Shown: positions 54,234 through 61,872 of the stretch, piece after piece
How the letters are laid out: each line of letters starts with the position of its first letter
Numbering within the stretch: position 1 is the first letter of the stretch
Assembly (NCBI RefSeq): GCF_030409215.1
Contig: NZ_JAUFPL010000016.1
Span: 210,140 to 274,139, forward strand
Length of the DNA stretch: 64,000 bases
Source: Halomonas ramblicola
Lineage (GTDB): Bacteria; Pseudomonadota; Gammaproteobacteria; Pseudomonadales; Halomonadaceae
Direction of reading: 5' to 3'
Program-made: the position numbers and the translations under genes
The notes under the pieces: model-generated
Seen by the model: only the letters and a program-made list of their open reading frames with translations
Told to the model about the DNA's origin: nothing
Database searches by the model: none

Positions 54234-54366
54234 ATGCCTCGCTACTCCGAGGAACGCCGACAAGCCGTGGTCGCCAAGCTGCTGCCACCTCATAACCTGA
54301 CCGCTCAGGAGGTCGCCGAGCAGGAAGGCATCTCCGTTGCCACCATCTACAAGTGGCGCACCCGAG
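54234..54366 (+). pseudogene. IS3-family OrfA fragment
   Basis: The first about 45 codons match an IS3-type OrfA start (MPRYSEERRQAVVAKLLPPH, EGISVATIYKWR), clearly similar to the intact copy at 54712. After about 54366 the sequence becomes unrelated. It is a truncated remnant. Confidence 0.8.
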
Positions 54367-54516
54367 TTCGACACTTCCAGCTCGATTTTGGCCTGATTTC
54401 GGCACCTGTGGTCCGAGAATTCAGTGACTTAGCAAGTCACGGGCGAAATTGTTGTAGTGACACGTTTTTCTGTCGGCGCCTTTCCATCCATGGTTTGTCC
54501 GGTCTAATGTGATGAC

Positions 54517-54680
54517 ATGTTCGTCAAAGTCACCAAATCCGGCCCGCGTCGCTACGTGAAGCTCGTCGAGTCCTACCGCGACGAGGCTGGCAAGCCGCGC
54601 CAACGCGTCATCGCCACGCTGGGTCGCCTGGAGGCCGCCCCCACTGTCAAGCTAGTTGGAACCTCAGCGGCTGTTAGACT
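54517..54680 (+). pseudogene. IS1634-family transposase N-terminal fragment
   Basis: ATG 54517 begins MFVKVTKSGPRRYVKLVESY and continues RDEAGKPRQRVIATLGRLEA, the typical N-terminus of IS1634-type transposases. It breaks off near 54645, where the next IS3-type element starts. Confidence 0.8.
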
Positions 54681-56261
54681 CTGAACCCAGGAGGGGCGAA
54701 ACGAGGTTCCGATGAAGTACTCCGACGAGCGCCGGGAAGCCATCCTCAAGAAGCTGCTCCCGCCACATAACCGCACGGTGGCGGAAGTGGCCAAGGAAGA
54801 AGGCATCTCGGCGGCCACGCTGTACAACTGGCGGAAGCAGGCTCGGCAAGCGGGTCGCTTGCTGCCCGACCAGGCGGATGATCCCGAAGGCTGGAGCTCG
54901 CGTGACAAGTTCCATGCCGTGCTGGAAACGGCCGCGCTGAGTGACGCCGAGCTGGCGGAATACTGCCGGCAGCGTGGTCTGTACCCGGAGCAGATCCAGC
55001 GCTGGCGAGCCAGCTGTGAAGGCGCCAACGATCAGAGTGATCGGGCTGCACGCCAACAGAGCGAAGCCCGTAAGACCGAACGCCAAGAGAACCGAGAGCT
55101 CAAGCGTGAGCTTCGTCGCAAGGAGGCAGCCCTCGCGGAGACCGCGGCGCTGTTGGCGCTAAGAAAAAAAGCCCGGGCGATCTGGGGGGACGAGGACGAA
55201 TGATCAGCACCTCAGATCGTCAACAGGCCGTCCAGCTGATCGATGAGGCCCGCACTGAGGGCGCACGGCTTCACACTGCCTGTGCCGAGCTGGGCATTGG
55301 CGCCAACACCTACCGCCGCTGGGCACGTGGTAATGAGGATCGTCGGCCGGAGGCCGAGCGCCCTGTGCCGCGCCATACGCTGACGCCGGAGGAGCGTCAG
55401 CAGGTGCTGGATATCTGTCATCGATCCGAGTTTGCCAGCCTGCCGCCGGGGCAGATCGTGCCGCGCCTGTTGGACGAGGAAGGCCTCTACGTCGCCTCCG
55501 AATCCAGTTACTACCGCATCCTGCGGGATCACGGCGAACAGCATCATCGTGGTCGCGCTCGTGCTCCGCGCCCGAAGGGCGATCCCCAGCGGCACCGGGT
55601 CACCCAGCCCAATGCCTGCTGGACGTGGGACGTAACGTATTTGCCGAGCCTGGTACGCGGCCAGTTCTACTACCTGTACATGATCGTCGACGTCTTCAGC
55701 CGCAAGATCATCACCGCCGAGGTCTTCGAGCAGGAGTCGATGGCCAACAGCAGCACCGTAATCCAGCGGGCCGTGCTGCGCGAAGGCTGTGTCAACCAGC
55801 CCCTGGTGCTGCACGCCGACAATGGGTCGGCGATGAAGGGCTCGACGCTGCAGGCCACGCTACAGCGACTGAACATCACGCCGTCGTACAGCCACCCCCA
55901 GGTCTCCAATGACAACGCCATCTCGGAGTCGCTGTTCCGAACCTGCAAGTACCGACCGGACTACCCGGTCGATGGCTATACCGACTTGTCTGCGGCGCAG
56001 CAGTGGGTGGTCGGTTTCGTGCAGTGGTATAACCATGAGCACCGTCACAGCGCTATCGGCTTCGTAAAGCCGGCAGAGCGGCATGCCGGCCAAGATGCTG
56101 CCGTACTGGCCAAACGCGATGCGATCTATGCTGAGGCGAAGCGCAAACACCCGGGCCGCTGGAGCGGGCCCACTCGAAACTGGGCACCCCGCAAGACGGT
56201 CTGGTTAAACCCCGATCTGGATGACCCGGTGTACCCGGAGTCTGTCAACATAGTTGGCACA
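54645..56261 (+). mobile_element. Insertion sequence, IS3 family (copy A)
   Basis: About 1.6 kb holding orfA and orfB. Probable ends are TGTCAAGCTAGTTGG on the left and, read inward, TGTGCCAACTATGTTGACAG on the right, imperfectly inverted. No clear target duplication is seen, in line with a mosaic history: it sits inside an IS1634 remnant and abuts another IS3-type copy. Confidence 0.75.
54712..55203 (+). CDS. IS3-family transposase OrfA (copy A)
   Basis: A 163-residue protein with HTH region EEGISAATLYNWRKQARQ, a second HTH-like region (LAEYCRQRGLYPEQIQRW) and a C-terminal leucine-zipper-like helix. An A7 run near 55164 (AAGAAAAAAAGC) lies before the end and could allow frameshifting to OrfB. 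OrfA stop overlaps the OrfB start (ATGA). Confidence 0.9.
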   Translation: MKYSDERREAILKKLLPPHNRTVAEVAKEEGISAATLYNWRKQARQAGRLLPDQADDPEGWSSRDKFHAVLETAALSDAELAEYCRQRGLYPEQIQRWRASCEGANDQSDRAARQQSEARKTERQENRELKRELRRKEAALAETAALLALRKKARAIWGDEDE

Positions 56262-56264
56262 TGA
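55200..56264 (+). CDS. IS3-family transposase OrfB (copy A)
   Basis: A 354-residue integrase-core protein. DDE residues: Asp in TWDVTYLPSL, Asp in LHADNGSAMKG and Glu in NDNAISESLF. The C-terminal WYNHEHRHSAIGFV is typical. It is apparently intact. Confidence 0.92.
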   Translation: MISTSDRQQAVQLIDEARTEGARLHTACAELGIGANTYRRWARGNEDRRPEAERPVPRHTLTPEERQQVLDICHRSEFASLPPGQIVPRLLDEEGLYVASESSYYRILRDHGEQHHRGRARAPRPKGDPQRHRVTQPNACWTWDVTYLPSLVRGQFYYLYMIVDVFSRKIITAEVFEQESMANSSTVIQRAVLREGCVNQPLVLHADNGSAMKGSTLQATLQRLNITPSYSHPQVSNDNAISESLFRTCKYRPDYPVDGYTDLSAAQQWVVGFVQWYNHEHRHSAIGFVKPAERHAGQDAAVLAKRDAIYAEAKRKHPGRWSGPTRNWAPRKTVWLNPDLDDPVYPESVNIVGT

Positions 56265-56280
56265 AATGTGTTCTGGCTCT

Positions 56281-57312
56281 TTAAAACCCTGCTGCCTGTG
56301 GCACCGGGTCCCTCTCGGGATTCAAGTGCACTACCTCTGGCAGGCTGAGTTTCCGGATGTCACCCGACCAGCGCTCTGGGTGACGTTGCTTCGCTGCCTC
56401 GAAGACCTCCCGGCGCTGCGTCAGAATATCCTCGGCTTCGCCGCTATGACGCTGGCCTGGGGTGACGTAGCGAAGGGCACTGTGCCGGTGCTCATGGTTG
56501 TACCACTCGATGAATTGCTGGACCCAATCCTGCGCCTCGATCAATGTCGCGAAGCCGTCAACGGGGAAGCCCGGCCGGTACTTCAGCGTCTTGAAGGCGG
56601 ACTCGGCAAAGGCATTGTCGTTGCTGACCCTTGGCCGGCTATACGACGGGGTGATGCCCAGGTCGTAGAGCTTCTCCAGGAAGGTCGCCGCTTTCATCGG
56701 GCTGCCGTTATCCGAGTGGAGAATCAGAGGCTTGTGACGATCCGTAAGGTGCTCTCGCCAGCAGGCTTTCTGGATCAGCTCGGCGGCCAGCTCGCCGGTC
56801 TCGCTTTCGTAGACCTCGTGCCCGACGATCTTGCGGCTGAAGACATCCATGATCAGGTACAGGTACCACCAGGTGCCACGCGCGGGACCGGGAAGCCACG
56901 AAATGTCCCAGCACCAAAGGCGGTTCGGCGCCGTGGCTTGGTGAGTGGTCGGCGAGCGCTTGCGCTGCGGGGCCTGCTGTCGGCCCCGATGGTGTTGCTG
57001 GTCGTATTCATGAAGCACTCGGTACATCGTCGACTCAGAGGCCAGGTAGCGTCCCTTGTCTGCCTGATCGGCCACGATGAAGGCTGGAGGACGGCTTCGA
57101 TACTCCGGGGCGTTGCACAGCGCCACGACCGCCTCTCGCTCCTCGGGAGACAGCTTGTTGGCAGGCTCTGGCCGGCCGGCGTCGGGACGGCGATCAGCCG
57201 TCACCTCGCCCTCAGCGACCCAGCGGTAGTAGGTGCGCACGTTGATGCCCATCACCTGACAGGCCTTGGCCAGCCGAACACCGTCACTCTGGGCGTCTTG
57301 CACCAGGGTCAC
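56281..57312 (-). CDS. IS3-family transposase OrfB (copy B)
   Basis: A 343-residue integrase-core protein with DDE residues in CWDISWLPGP, LHSDNGSPMKA and NDNAFAESAF, and WYNHEHRHSALRYV at the end. It is related to copy A but clearly different. Without OrfA it is probably inactive. Confidence 0.9.
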   Translation of the reverse strand: MTLVQDAQSDGVRLAKACQVMGINVRTYYRWVAEGEVTADRRPDAGRPEPANKLSPEEREAVVALCNAPEYRSRPPAFIVADQADKGRYLASESTMYRVLHEYDQQHHRGRQQAPQRKRSPTTHQATAPNRLWCWDISWLPGPARGTWWYLYLIMDVFSRKIVGHEVYESETGELAAELIQKACWREHLTDRHKPLILHSDNGSPMKAATFLEKLYDLGITPSYSRPRVSNDNAFAESAFKTLKYRPGFPVDGFATLIEAQDWVQQFIEWYNHEHRHSALRYVTPGQRHSGEAEDILTQRREVFEAAKQRHPERWSGDIRKLSLPEVVHLNPERDPVPQAAGF

Positions 57313-57338
57313 GATACGCTGGCGATCCGGGAGGCTGG

Positions 57339-57847
57339 TCAGTCGTCCTCGTCGTTGGTCGTGCCCCAGATCGCCTCTGCCTTTTTTGATAGGGCCAGCA
57401 GCGCCGCCGTCTCAGCCAGGGCCTTGTCCTTGCGGTGTAGTTCTCGCTCCAGCTTGCGGAGCCGCTTCTGCTCCGACTTGCGCGCCTGGCGAAGCTGCTT
57501 GGCCTGCGCTGCCGCATCATCGTTGGCGTTCATGCAGGCATCCCGCCAGGCCTCCACCTGCTCGGGGTAGAGCCCACGCTCGCGGCAATAGGCGCTGAGT
57601 TCGGCCTCGTCATCGGGGCCGTCTCCAGGACGATCTGGAACTTCTCCTGGCTGGTCCACTGATCGGGCTTGGTGGAACGTGATGGCAAAACCTGTCCTCG
57701 TGCTCTGGCCTGTTTCCGCCAATTGTAGAGGGTTGTCGCTGTGATGCCTTCCTGCGCAGCCAGTTCCGGGATGGTCATGCTCATGGGTGGCGCCATCTTC
57801 TGAAGGATGGCTTCCTTACGCTCTGCGGGGTAACGCACGTTGATCAC
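57339..57847 (-). pseudogene. IS3-family OrfA (copy B), frameshifted
   Basis: The N-terminal half (RYPAERKEAILQKMAPP, EGITATTLYNWRKQA) and the C-terminal half (DEAELSAYCRERGLYPEQ, ETAALLALSKKAEAIWG) lie in different frames. Comparison with the intact copy A shows a one-base deletion near 57611-57619. This probably inactivates the element. Confidence 0.85.
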
Positions 57848-57898
57848 CTCTCAATCCGTTTGGGTGACAACTACGTTGACGTATAGGGCGGAGGAGCC

Positions 57899-58084
57899 AT
57901 GGGGAGCTTTGAAATTACGGAGCTGGACAACGAGCATTGCCCCGAATGCGGGCGCCAATACCGCGTGCGGTATCAAAGCCTTCCGTTAAAGGACAAAGAT
58001 GATGCCCGTTGTGAATGAGGCCACGTGTTCCGCAAGTGGAATGAAACGGGCATGTATATGTATCAAGAGATCAGCGAAGACTAG
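57899..58084 (+). pseudogene. Zinc-ribbon small protein with in-frame TGA at a Cys position
   Basis: ATG 57899 after GGAGGAG codes a small zinc ribbon: CPECGRQYRVRYQS, then CE-(TGA)-GHVFRKWNETGMYMY to a stop at 58082-58084. The family usually has CxCG here, so TGA stands exactly where a Cys codon is expected. Most likely a nonsense mutation of TGC/TGT; the remaining frame is well conserved, so the change is recent. Confidence 0.6.
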
Positions 58085-58201
58085 GAGTAGCACTGCAGCG
58101 CATTAGAGTGCATTCCAGGCGATGCTGACGAAGAGGGCGCGGCTGATCGCGCCCGGTGTGGAAAATGGGGCAACCAACCAGCTCCATGAGGAGAGAGTGA
58201 A

Positions 58202-58339
58202 ATGGCTGTAAAGCACACGCCCACCGGCGAAGTACACAAAGGAACCAAAGGCAGTACGACTGGTTGCGGGTTTAATACGCGCGAGAATCCAAGTCATTGG
58301 GTAAATTCATCCGAACGGATCACGTGCAGTAAGAACTGA
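58202..58339 (+). CDS. Small cysteine-containing protein, cassette gene
   Basis: A 45-residue protein, MAVKHTPTGEVHKGTKGS, then TGCGFNTRENPSHW and ITCSKN. Similar tiny proteins with GCG, HW and ITC motifs are found in genomic islands and cassettes (recollection). GAGGAGAG precedes the start. It ends 22 bp before the first attC site, so it is the cassette upstream of that site. Confidence 0.65.
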   Translation: MAVKHTPTGEVHKGTKGSTTGCGFNTRENPSHWVNSSERITCSKN

Positions 58340-58361
58340 TGCAAGAACTGATCGAGAACTT

Positions 58362-58437
58362 GCATAACAAACGGTTCCAGGCGACCCGGGCAAGCAGCGC
58401 GGCTGCTTGCCCGGGCGCCTGAACCGTGCCGTTAGGC
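58362..58437 (+). other. attC site 1 of integron cassette array
   Basis: GCATAAC ... GTTAGGC, 76 bp. The interior folds into a long near-perfect hairpin around CGGGCAAGCAGC / GCTGCTTGCCCG with outer CGGTTCCAGGCG / CGCCTGAACCG. This is the textbook attC layout. Confidence 0.85.
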
Positions 58438-58445
58438 ACTCACCG

Positions 58446-59204
58446 ATGGATGACGATATCGCTAAGATGCTGCAGCTAATGGAGATCTCGTTTAGAGATT
58501 TCGAGGCTGCGATGCCGAGTAAGCCAAAGCTCGTCCGTAAACCCTTTGGCGAAGTATACCGATTTGAAGAGCAGGACATTTATCAAGCCATCATTCAGAA
58601 GTTGGCGCACGCTCAAAGCACAGTGAGAGCGGCGCAGGTCTTGCTTGAACATGGGTATGTCCAAGAACAGGCTGCACTTCAGCGAGTTGTAGACGAGTCT
58701 AATGAAGACATTCTTTTTCTGGTCTATGCCGTCACGAATGACAGAATCACGGACTTGCACCAAAAATTTCTGGCTGCTTTCTGGGAGGAAGAGTTCGATG
58801 ACTCGGGTGATCCGCTAACATCCGAGCAGAAGCGCCCAATGGTATCGAGAAGAAAGATCAGGGCGTATATCGCAAATGTGGAAGGAGCACCGATGGACCC
58901 AAGCCGTGGCATCGAGTTGGCCCGAACAATCCATAAGGCCTATTCGGGTTTTGTACACGGCGCGTCACATCACATTATGGATCGGTATAGTGGGAATCCA
59001 CCGAAATTTTACATAAAAGGCATGTTGGGCACGCCTCGAATTGAGGAACATCAAAGAGATCTTTGGAACTACATGTACAGAACATTTATATCCCATATTC
59101 TCGTGGCCAAAGCTCTAGGCGCAACGCGCCATGTGGAAATAATGACGAAGTATCTCAGGCGCTTCGAGGCGAATGCGGATAAGGATTATAGCCCAAGTGC
59201 CTAA
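58446..59204 (+). CDS. Cassette gene, DUF5677-like/HEPN-like hypothetical
   Basis: A 252-residue soluble helical protein. ATG 58446 lies 9 bp after attC 1. Segments HAQSTVRAAQVLLEHGYV and ARTIHKAYSGFVHGASHH resemble DUF5677-type or HEPN-like helical proteins, often toxins or defence parts. I see no firm catalytic RxxxxH motif. Its stop lies within the attC 2 start. Confidence 0.55.
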   Translation: MDDDIAKMLQLMEISFRDFEAAMPSKPKLVRKPFGEVYRFEEQDIYQAIIQKLAHAQSTVRAAQVLLEHGYVQEQAALQRVVDESNEDILFLVYAVTNDRITDLHQKFLAAFWEEEFDDSGDPLTSEQKRPMVSRRKIRAYIANVEGAPMDPSRGIELARTIHKAYSGFVHGASHHIMDRYSGNPPKFYIKGMLGTPRIEEHQRDLWNYMYRTFISHILVAKALGATRHVEIMTKYLRRFEANADKDYSPSA

Positions 59205-59229
59205 CCATGCCATTCAGCCGACGTTAGAT
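59199..59229 (+). other. attC-like site 2, truncated
   Basis: GCCTAAC and GTTAGAT core boxes only 31 bp apart; the middle stem is missing. TAACCATGCCATTCAGCCGAC resembles the start of site 8 (shown here as TAACCATGCCATTCAGC), so it is probably a deleted attC. Confidence 0.55.
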
Positions 59230-59248
59230 TTCAGAAGGAGAGAGCCTA

Positions 59249-59560
59249 GTGAATCCAATACTTCGGAAAGCAATTGAAGCGCTATCCCAGGTGGTTAATG
59301 TCTCAACCGGGCTTGCGCATCCTCTTGATGAATCAAGGGCAAAGGAACTGTTCAAGGCTCTCCATAAGCAGGGGGTTCCACTAAATCCAGATGATGTTTA
59401 TTCGGTTGCAGTCGAAAATTCTTGGGCCGAGCGCCACGCAAAGAAGCTGTCTGAGCTCGCCGGGAAGATTGGTAGTGGTGGTCGTGTTCAGGTTAAGCAC
59501 CCAAGGGAATGGGGCGAGCCCACGGTCAAGAAGATAATTGCCGAGCTGAATGAAATCTAA
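59249..59560 (+). CDS. Cassette gene, DUF1889/YoaC-like
   Basis: A 103-residue protein with GTG start after AAGGAGAG. VVNVSTGLAHPLDESRAKEL and HPREWGEPTVKKIIAELNEI look like the DUF1889 (YoaC) family of unknown function. No membrane segment. It sits between attC 2 and 3. Confidence 0.6.
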   Translation: MNPILRKAIEALSQVVNVSTGLAHPLDESRAKELFKALHKQGVPLNPDDVYSVAVENSWAERHAKKLSELAGKIGSGGRVQVKHPREWGEPTVKKIIAELNEI

Positions 59561-59623
59561 CACGTCGCTCCAGCCGACGTCAGGCCGCGACGCGGCCTTC
59601 CTCGGCTGAGCTTGGCGTTATAA
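59555..59623 (+). other. attC site 3
   Basis: ATCTAAC ... GTTATAA, 69 bp. Inner arms GTCAGGCCGCG / CGCGGCCTTC and outer CAGCCGA / TCGGCTG fold back. It overlaps the stop of the preceding gene, as usual for cassettes. Confidence 0.85.
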
Positions 59624-59635
59624 CGTAAGGAAACT

Positions 59636-60118
59636 ATGTCGCATTTAGAGAACCTTATTGCCGAATATTACGACTGGAAAGGCTACCTGGTAAAACGAAA
59701 CATCAAGGTCGGTAAGCTTGGGCATGGTGGCTGGGAAATGGAGTTGGATGTGATCGCCTTTGATCCGCACACAGGCCACTTGGTTCATATCGAACCATCC
59801 ATTGATGCCCATTCATGGACGGTACGTGAGCAAAGGTTCACGAAGAAGTTCGCAGCGGCAAAAAAGTACATCTTCAGTGAGATATTGACTTGGCTCGATT
59901 CGAGCGTGGAAATTGAGCAGATTGCTGTGCTTATATCGCACCCGAAAGGTCGAGATGAGCTTGCAGGTGGCCGAATAGTTTCCATTGACGAGCTTATGTC
60001 TGAGATACGCCAGAAAGTAATTGAATGTGGGATTGTTGCGAAAAATGCCATACCTGAGCAGTATCCACATTTACGCACTTTGCAACTTTCGCACAATGGC
60101 TACTACAAAACGTTATAA
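59636..60118 (+). CDS. Cassette gene, PD-(D/E)XK nuclease-like hypothetical
   Basis: A 160-residue protein. GGWEMELDVIAFDPHTGHLV followed by IEPS looks like the Glu/Asp and E-x-K-like core strand of restriction-endonuclease folds, though the canonical Lys is replaced (HIEPS). The C-terminal half is helical. No ribosome site is strong; ATG follows GTAAGGAAACT. Function unknown; a nuclease-like or inactive nuclease role is a guess. Confidence 0.5.
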   Translation: MSHLENLIAEYYDWKGYLVKRNIKVGKLGHGGWEMELDVIAFDPHTGHLVHIEPSIDAHSWTVREQRFTKKFAAAKKYIFSEILTWLDSSVEIEQIAVLISHPKGRDELAGGRIVSIDELMSEIRQKVIECGIVAKNAIPEQYPHLRTLQLSHNGYYKTL

Positions 60119-60214
60119 CAAGTCGCAGCAGTACGCGGCCGATGGCCGCCGGACGCCCTTTCCGTGGCTCCTTCGTCGCCACTCCAAGGTCGCCGCTGTG
60201 CTTCGTCGTTAGGT
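60113..60214 (+). other. attC site 4
   Basis: TTATAAC ... GTTAGGT, 102 bp. Internal arms such as GCGGCCGATGGCCGC and a TCGTCG-type outer arm form the expected stem. It overlaps the stop of the preceding gene. Confidence 0.8.
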
Positions 60215-60223
60215 GAGCAAGAA

Positions 60224-60823
60224 ATGACTCCCGAAGAAATAAAGCAAATAGTTGAAACAGCCGTCGAAGAAGGACTTGGGTTCATTTGGTGGCATTATCT
60301 GCTAGCAGCAATTGCGGTATGCATAAGCTTTCTATTCGGCGCATATTTAAAACGAAAAGGACAGGATTTAGCTACAAGAGAGAATATTGAAGAGTTAACC
60401 TCTCTTGTCGAAAGCGTTAAGAAGGACGTCCGTAACAATGAATCTATAGCTCAGGCTAAGCGCCAAATGAAGCACGACGCATGCCTTGAAGCATTGTCAG
60501 TTATTGATGCTTTCTTCTCGCACTTTTTTACAAGCCCAAAACCTACTCCTCAAGTAGCTGACTCAGCAAAAGCTAGAGAGGTGCACAGCAAATTAATACT
60601 GGCATGTGACAATTCCAGAATAATCGAGCTTTACACCGAGATTCTATGTGGTCCTGTAGATGGGGAGCGTGTGCCGCCAACAGATCAGCTTAATGAATTA
60701 CGGAACTTGATCAGAAAAGAGTTAGGATTTGGTAGTGAAGTCAACCTAGATCGTGAAAGAGCGTGGTTTGGACAAATCACTGGTGATCCTAATAATCCAA
60801 AGAATGGCAATGCAGGCACCTAA
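60224..60823 (+). CDS. Cassette gene, membrane-anchored coiled-coil hypothetical
   Basis: A 199-residue protein. One membrane segment (about 22-43, HYLLAAIAVCISFLFGAYLK) is followed by a coiled-coil (ENIEELTSLVESVKKDV) and a helical domain ending in polar residues. ATG 60224 is 10 bp after attC 4 with GAGCAAGAA before it. No family is recognised. Confidence 0.6.
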   Translation: MTPEEIKQIVETAVEEGLGFIWWHYLLAAIAVCISFLFGAYLKRKGQDLATRENIEELTSLVESVKKDVRNNESIAQAKRQMKHDACLEALSVIDAFFSHFFTSPKPTPQVADSAKAREVHSKLILACDNSRIIELYTEILCGPVDGERVPPTDQLNELRNLIRKELGFGSEVNLDRERAWFGQITGDPNNPKNGNAGT

Positions 60824-60899
60824 CAAGGCAAATGCACTCGGACGACAAAAAGCGGCGCTTCGCTATGATTTTTGCCGCCGGTAATTTGCGGCGTTATTT
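60818..60899 (+). other. attC site 5
   Basis: ACCTAAC ... GTTATTT, 82 bp, with imperfect arms (CACTCGGACGACAAAAAGCGG / CCGCCGGTAATTTGCGG region shown by shorter CGGACGACA and GCCGCCGG). It overlaps the previous gene's stop. Confidence 0.8.
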
Positions 60900-60917
60900 T
60901 TACAGAGGGCATCAGTC

Positions 60918-61184
60918 ATGAGCGGAAAATTCGGTGTTGTAGGTATTATGGATGGCTGGAAGAAGGGAGATTTGCCCGGGAATCAGATGGTCAATATCGT
61001 CCTTAATTCCTATGGGACCTTGAATGATGGTTCGGTAGCAATTACTGCCCAACTGGCATCAGATCAAGAAGTCGACTATGCCGTTGATCAACTAATAAAG
61101 GACCTTGAGGTTGCTCGCAAAAAGGCCAAGGAAAAGATCAAGAAAACGAATGAGAAGATTCGGTCCTCGCTCAGCGAAAATTAA
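60918..61184 (+). CDS. Cassette gene, small hypothetical
   Basis: An 88-residue soluble protein: an N-terminal beta-like part (FGVVGIMDGWKKGDLPG, SVAITAQLAS) and a Lys-rich C-terminal helix (KKAKEKIKKTNEKI). No recognised family. ATG follows CAGAGGGCATCAGTC. It is flanked by attC 5 and 6. Confidence 0.6.
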   Translation: MSGKFGVVGIMDGWKKGDLPGNQMVNIVLNSYGTLNDGSVAITAQLASDQEVDYAVDQLIKDLEVARKKAKEKIKKTNEKIRSSLSEN

Positions 61185-61262
61185 CAAGGCCAGGCACGGC
61201 GACGGCTTTTCCGTTGCGGCTTCGCCTTCACTGCAAAGCCGCGCGTGCTGGCGGCGTTAGGG
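61179..61262 (+). other. attC site 6
   Basis: AATTAAC ... GTTAGGG, 84 bp, with arms CACGGCGACGGC / GCCGCGCGTGC, and a G/C-rich middle. It overlaps the previous gene's stop. Confidence 0.8.
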
Positions 61263-61286
61263 GTCAAGCGTAACGTGAACGACACG

Positions 61287-61802
61287 ATGGAAGTACTCAA
61301 GGTCATAGCCTCCTTTCTTACTCCGCTCGTCTTGCTTGCGGTAGGCATCTTGCTAAACAAGAGACTTGAGGCTGGTAAGTCGGCAATTTCCAGAGAGAGA
61401 GGCTGGCAAGAGTATTGGGCCTCAGGATTCGTCAAGGTTGCTAATGAATACAATGATGCTGCCACGAGCTGTGTGGCAGCCCTATCCGAAGCGGCTCAAA
61501 TTAGCACTGAAAAGCTCCCCGGCTGGGAAGAAGAGTTTAAGAGCAGAGAGCAGGAAGTGAGTTCGAGCGTTTGGAGACTGCGACGACTACAGTGGGACCT
61601 ACGAATCTACATTCAATTTGCTCCCCAAAAAGGAGATGATGTAATAAAGACGGAGGAAGAACTGTTTGGCTCAATAAGCCGTTTGTTGAGCAACAAACAA
61701 GGTGACTTGGGGCACATCCAGTCTGCTCAGTTTGAGTTCAATGAATCGGTCCGATGGGCGCATGCTGAGATTCTACAGATTACCCCTAACAAGCGCCTGT
61801 AG
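61287..61802 (+). CDS. Cassette gene, single-span membrane protein
   Basis: A 171-residue protein. A hydrophobic segment (about 4-24, VIASFLTPLVLLAVGILLNK) is followed by a helical cytosolic domain. Similar proteins with N-terminal anchor and helical body occur in phage-defence loci; the family is not identified. GTG 61275 is an alternative start. It lies between attC 6 and 7. Confidence 0.6.
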   Translation: MEVLKVIASFLTPLVLLAVGILLNKRLEAGKSAISRERGWQEYWASGFVKVANEYNDAATSCVAALSEAAQISTEKLPGWEEEFKSREQEVSSSVWRLRRLQWDLRIYIQFAPQKGDDVIKTEEELFGSISRLLSNKQGDLGHIQSAQFEFNESVRWAHAEILQITPNKRL

Positions 61803-61844
61803 CGGACGCGCGAAGACACGCGCCGCTGAGGCGAGGCGTTAGCG
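61784..61844 (+). other. attC site 7
   Basis: CCCTAAC ... GTTAGCG, 61 bp, with arms CGCCTGTAGCGG / CCGCTGAGGCG. It overlaps the stop of the preceding gene. Confidence 0.85.
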
Positions 61845-61872
61845 GGGCGTCGTCGATGACGGAGATTGAATT

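Larger units (their letters stand above)
56268..57882 (-). mobile_element. Insertion sequence, IS3 family (copy B), defective
   Basis: A second, diverged IS3-type element in reverse orientation next to copy A. orfB looks intact but orfA carries a frameshift. The right end (reading inward) has CGTCAACGTAGTTGTCA, resembling the left end of copy A; the left end is unclear, so boundaries are approximate. Confidence 0.65.

Noticed and set aside
54420..54440. TGACTTAGCAAGTCA palindrome as a regulator site
   Set aside because: It lies within insertion-sequence debris and is more likely part of an element end or leader.
57899..58084. Certain selenoprotein
   Set aside because: No SECIS-like hairpin is obvious after the TGA and no selenocysteine genes are in the window; a nonsense mutation is simpler.
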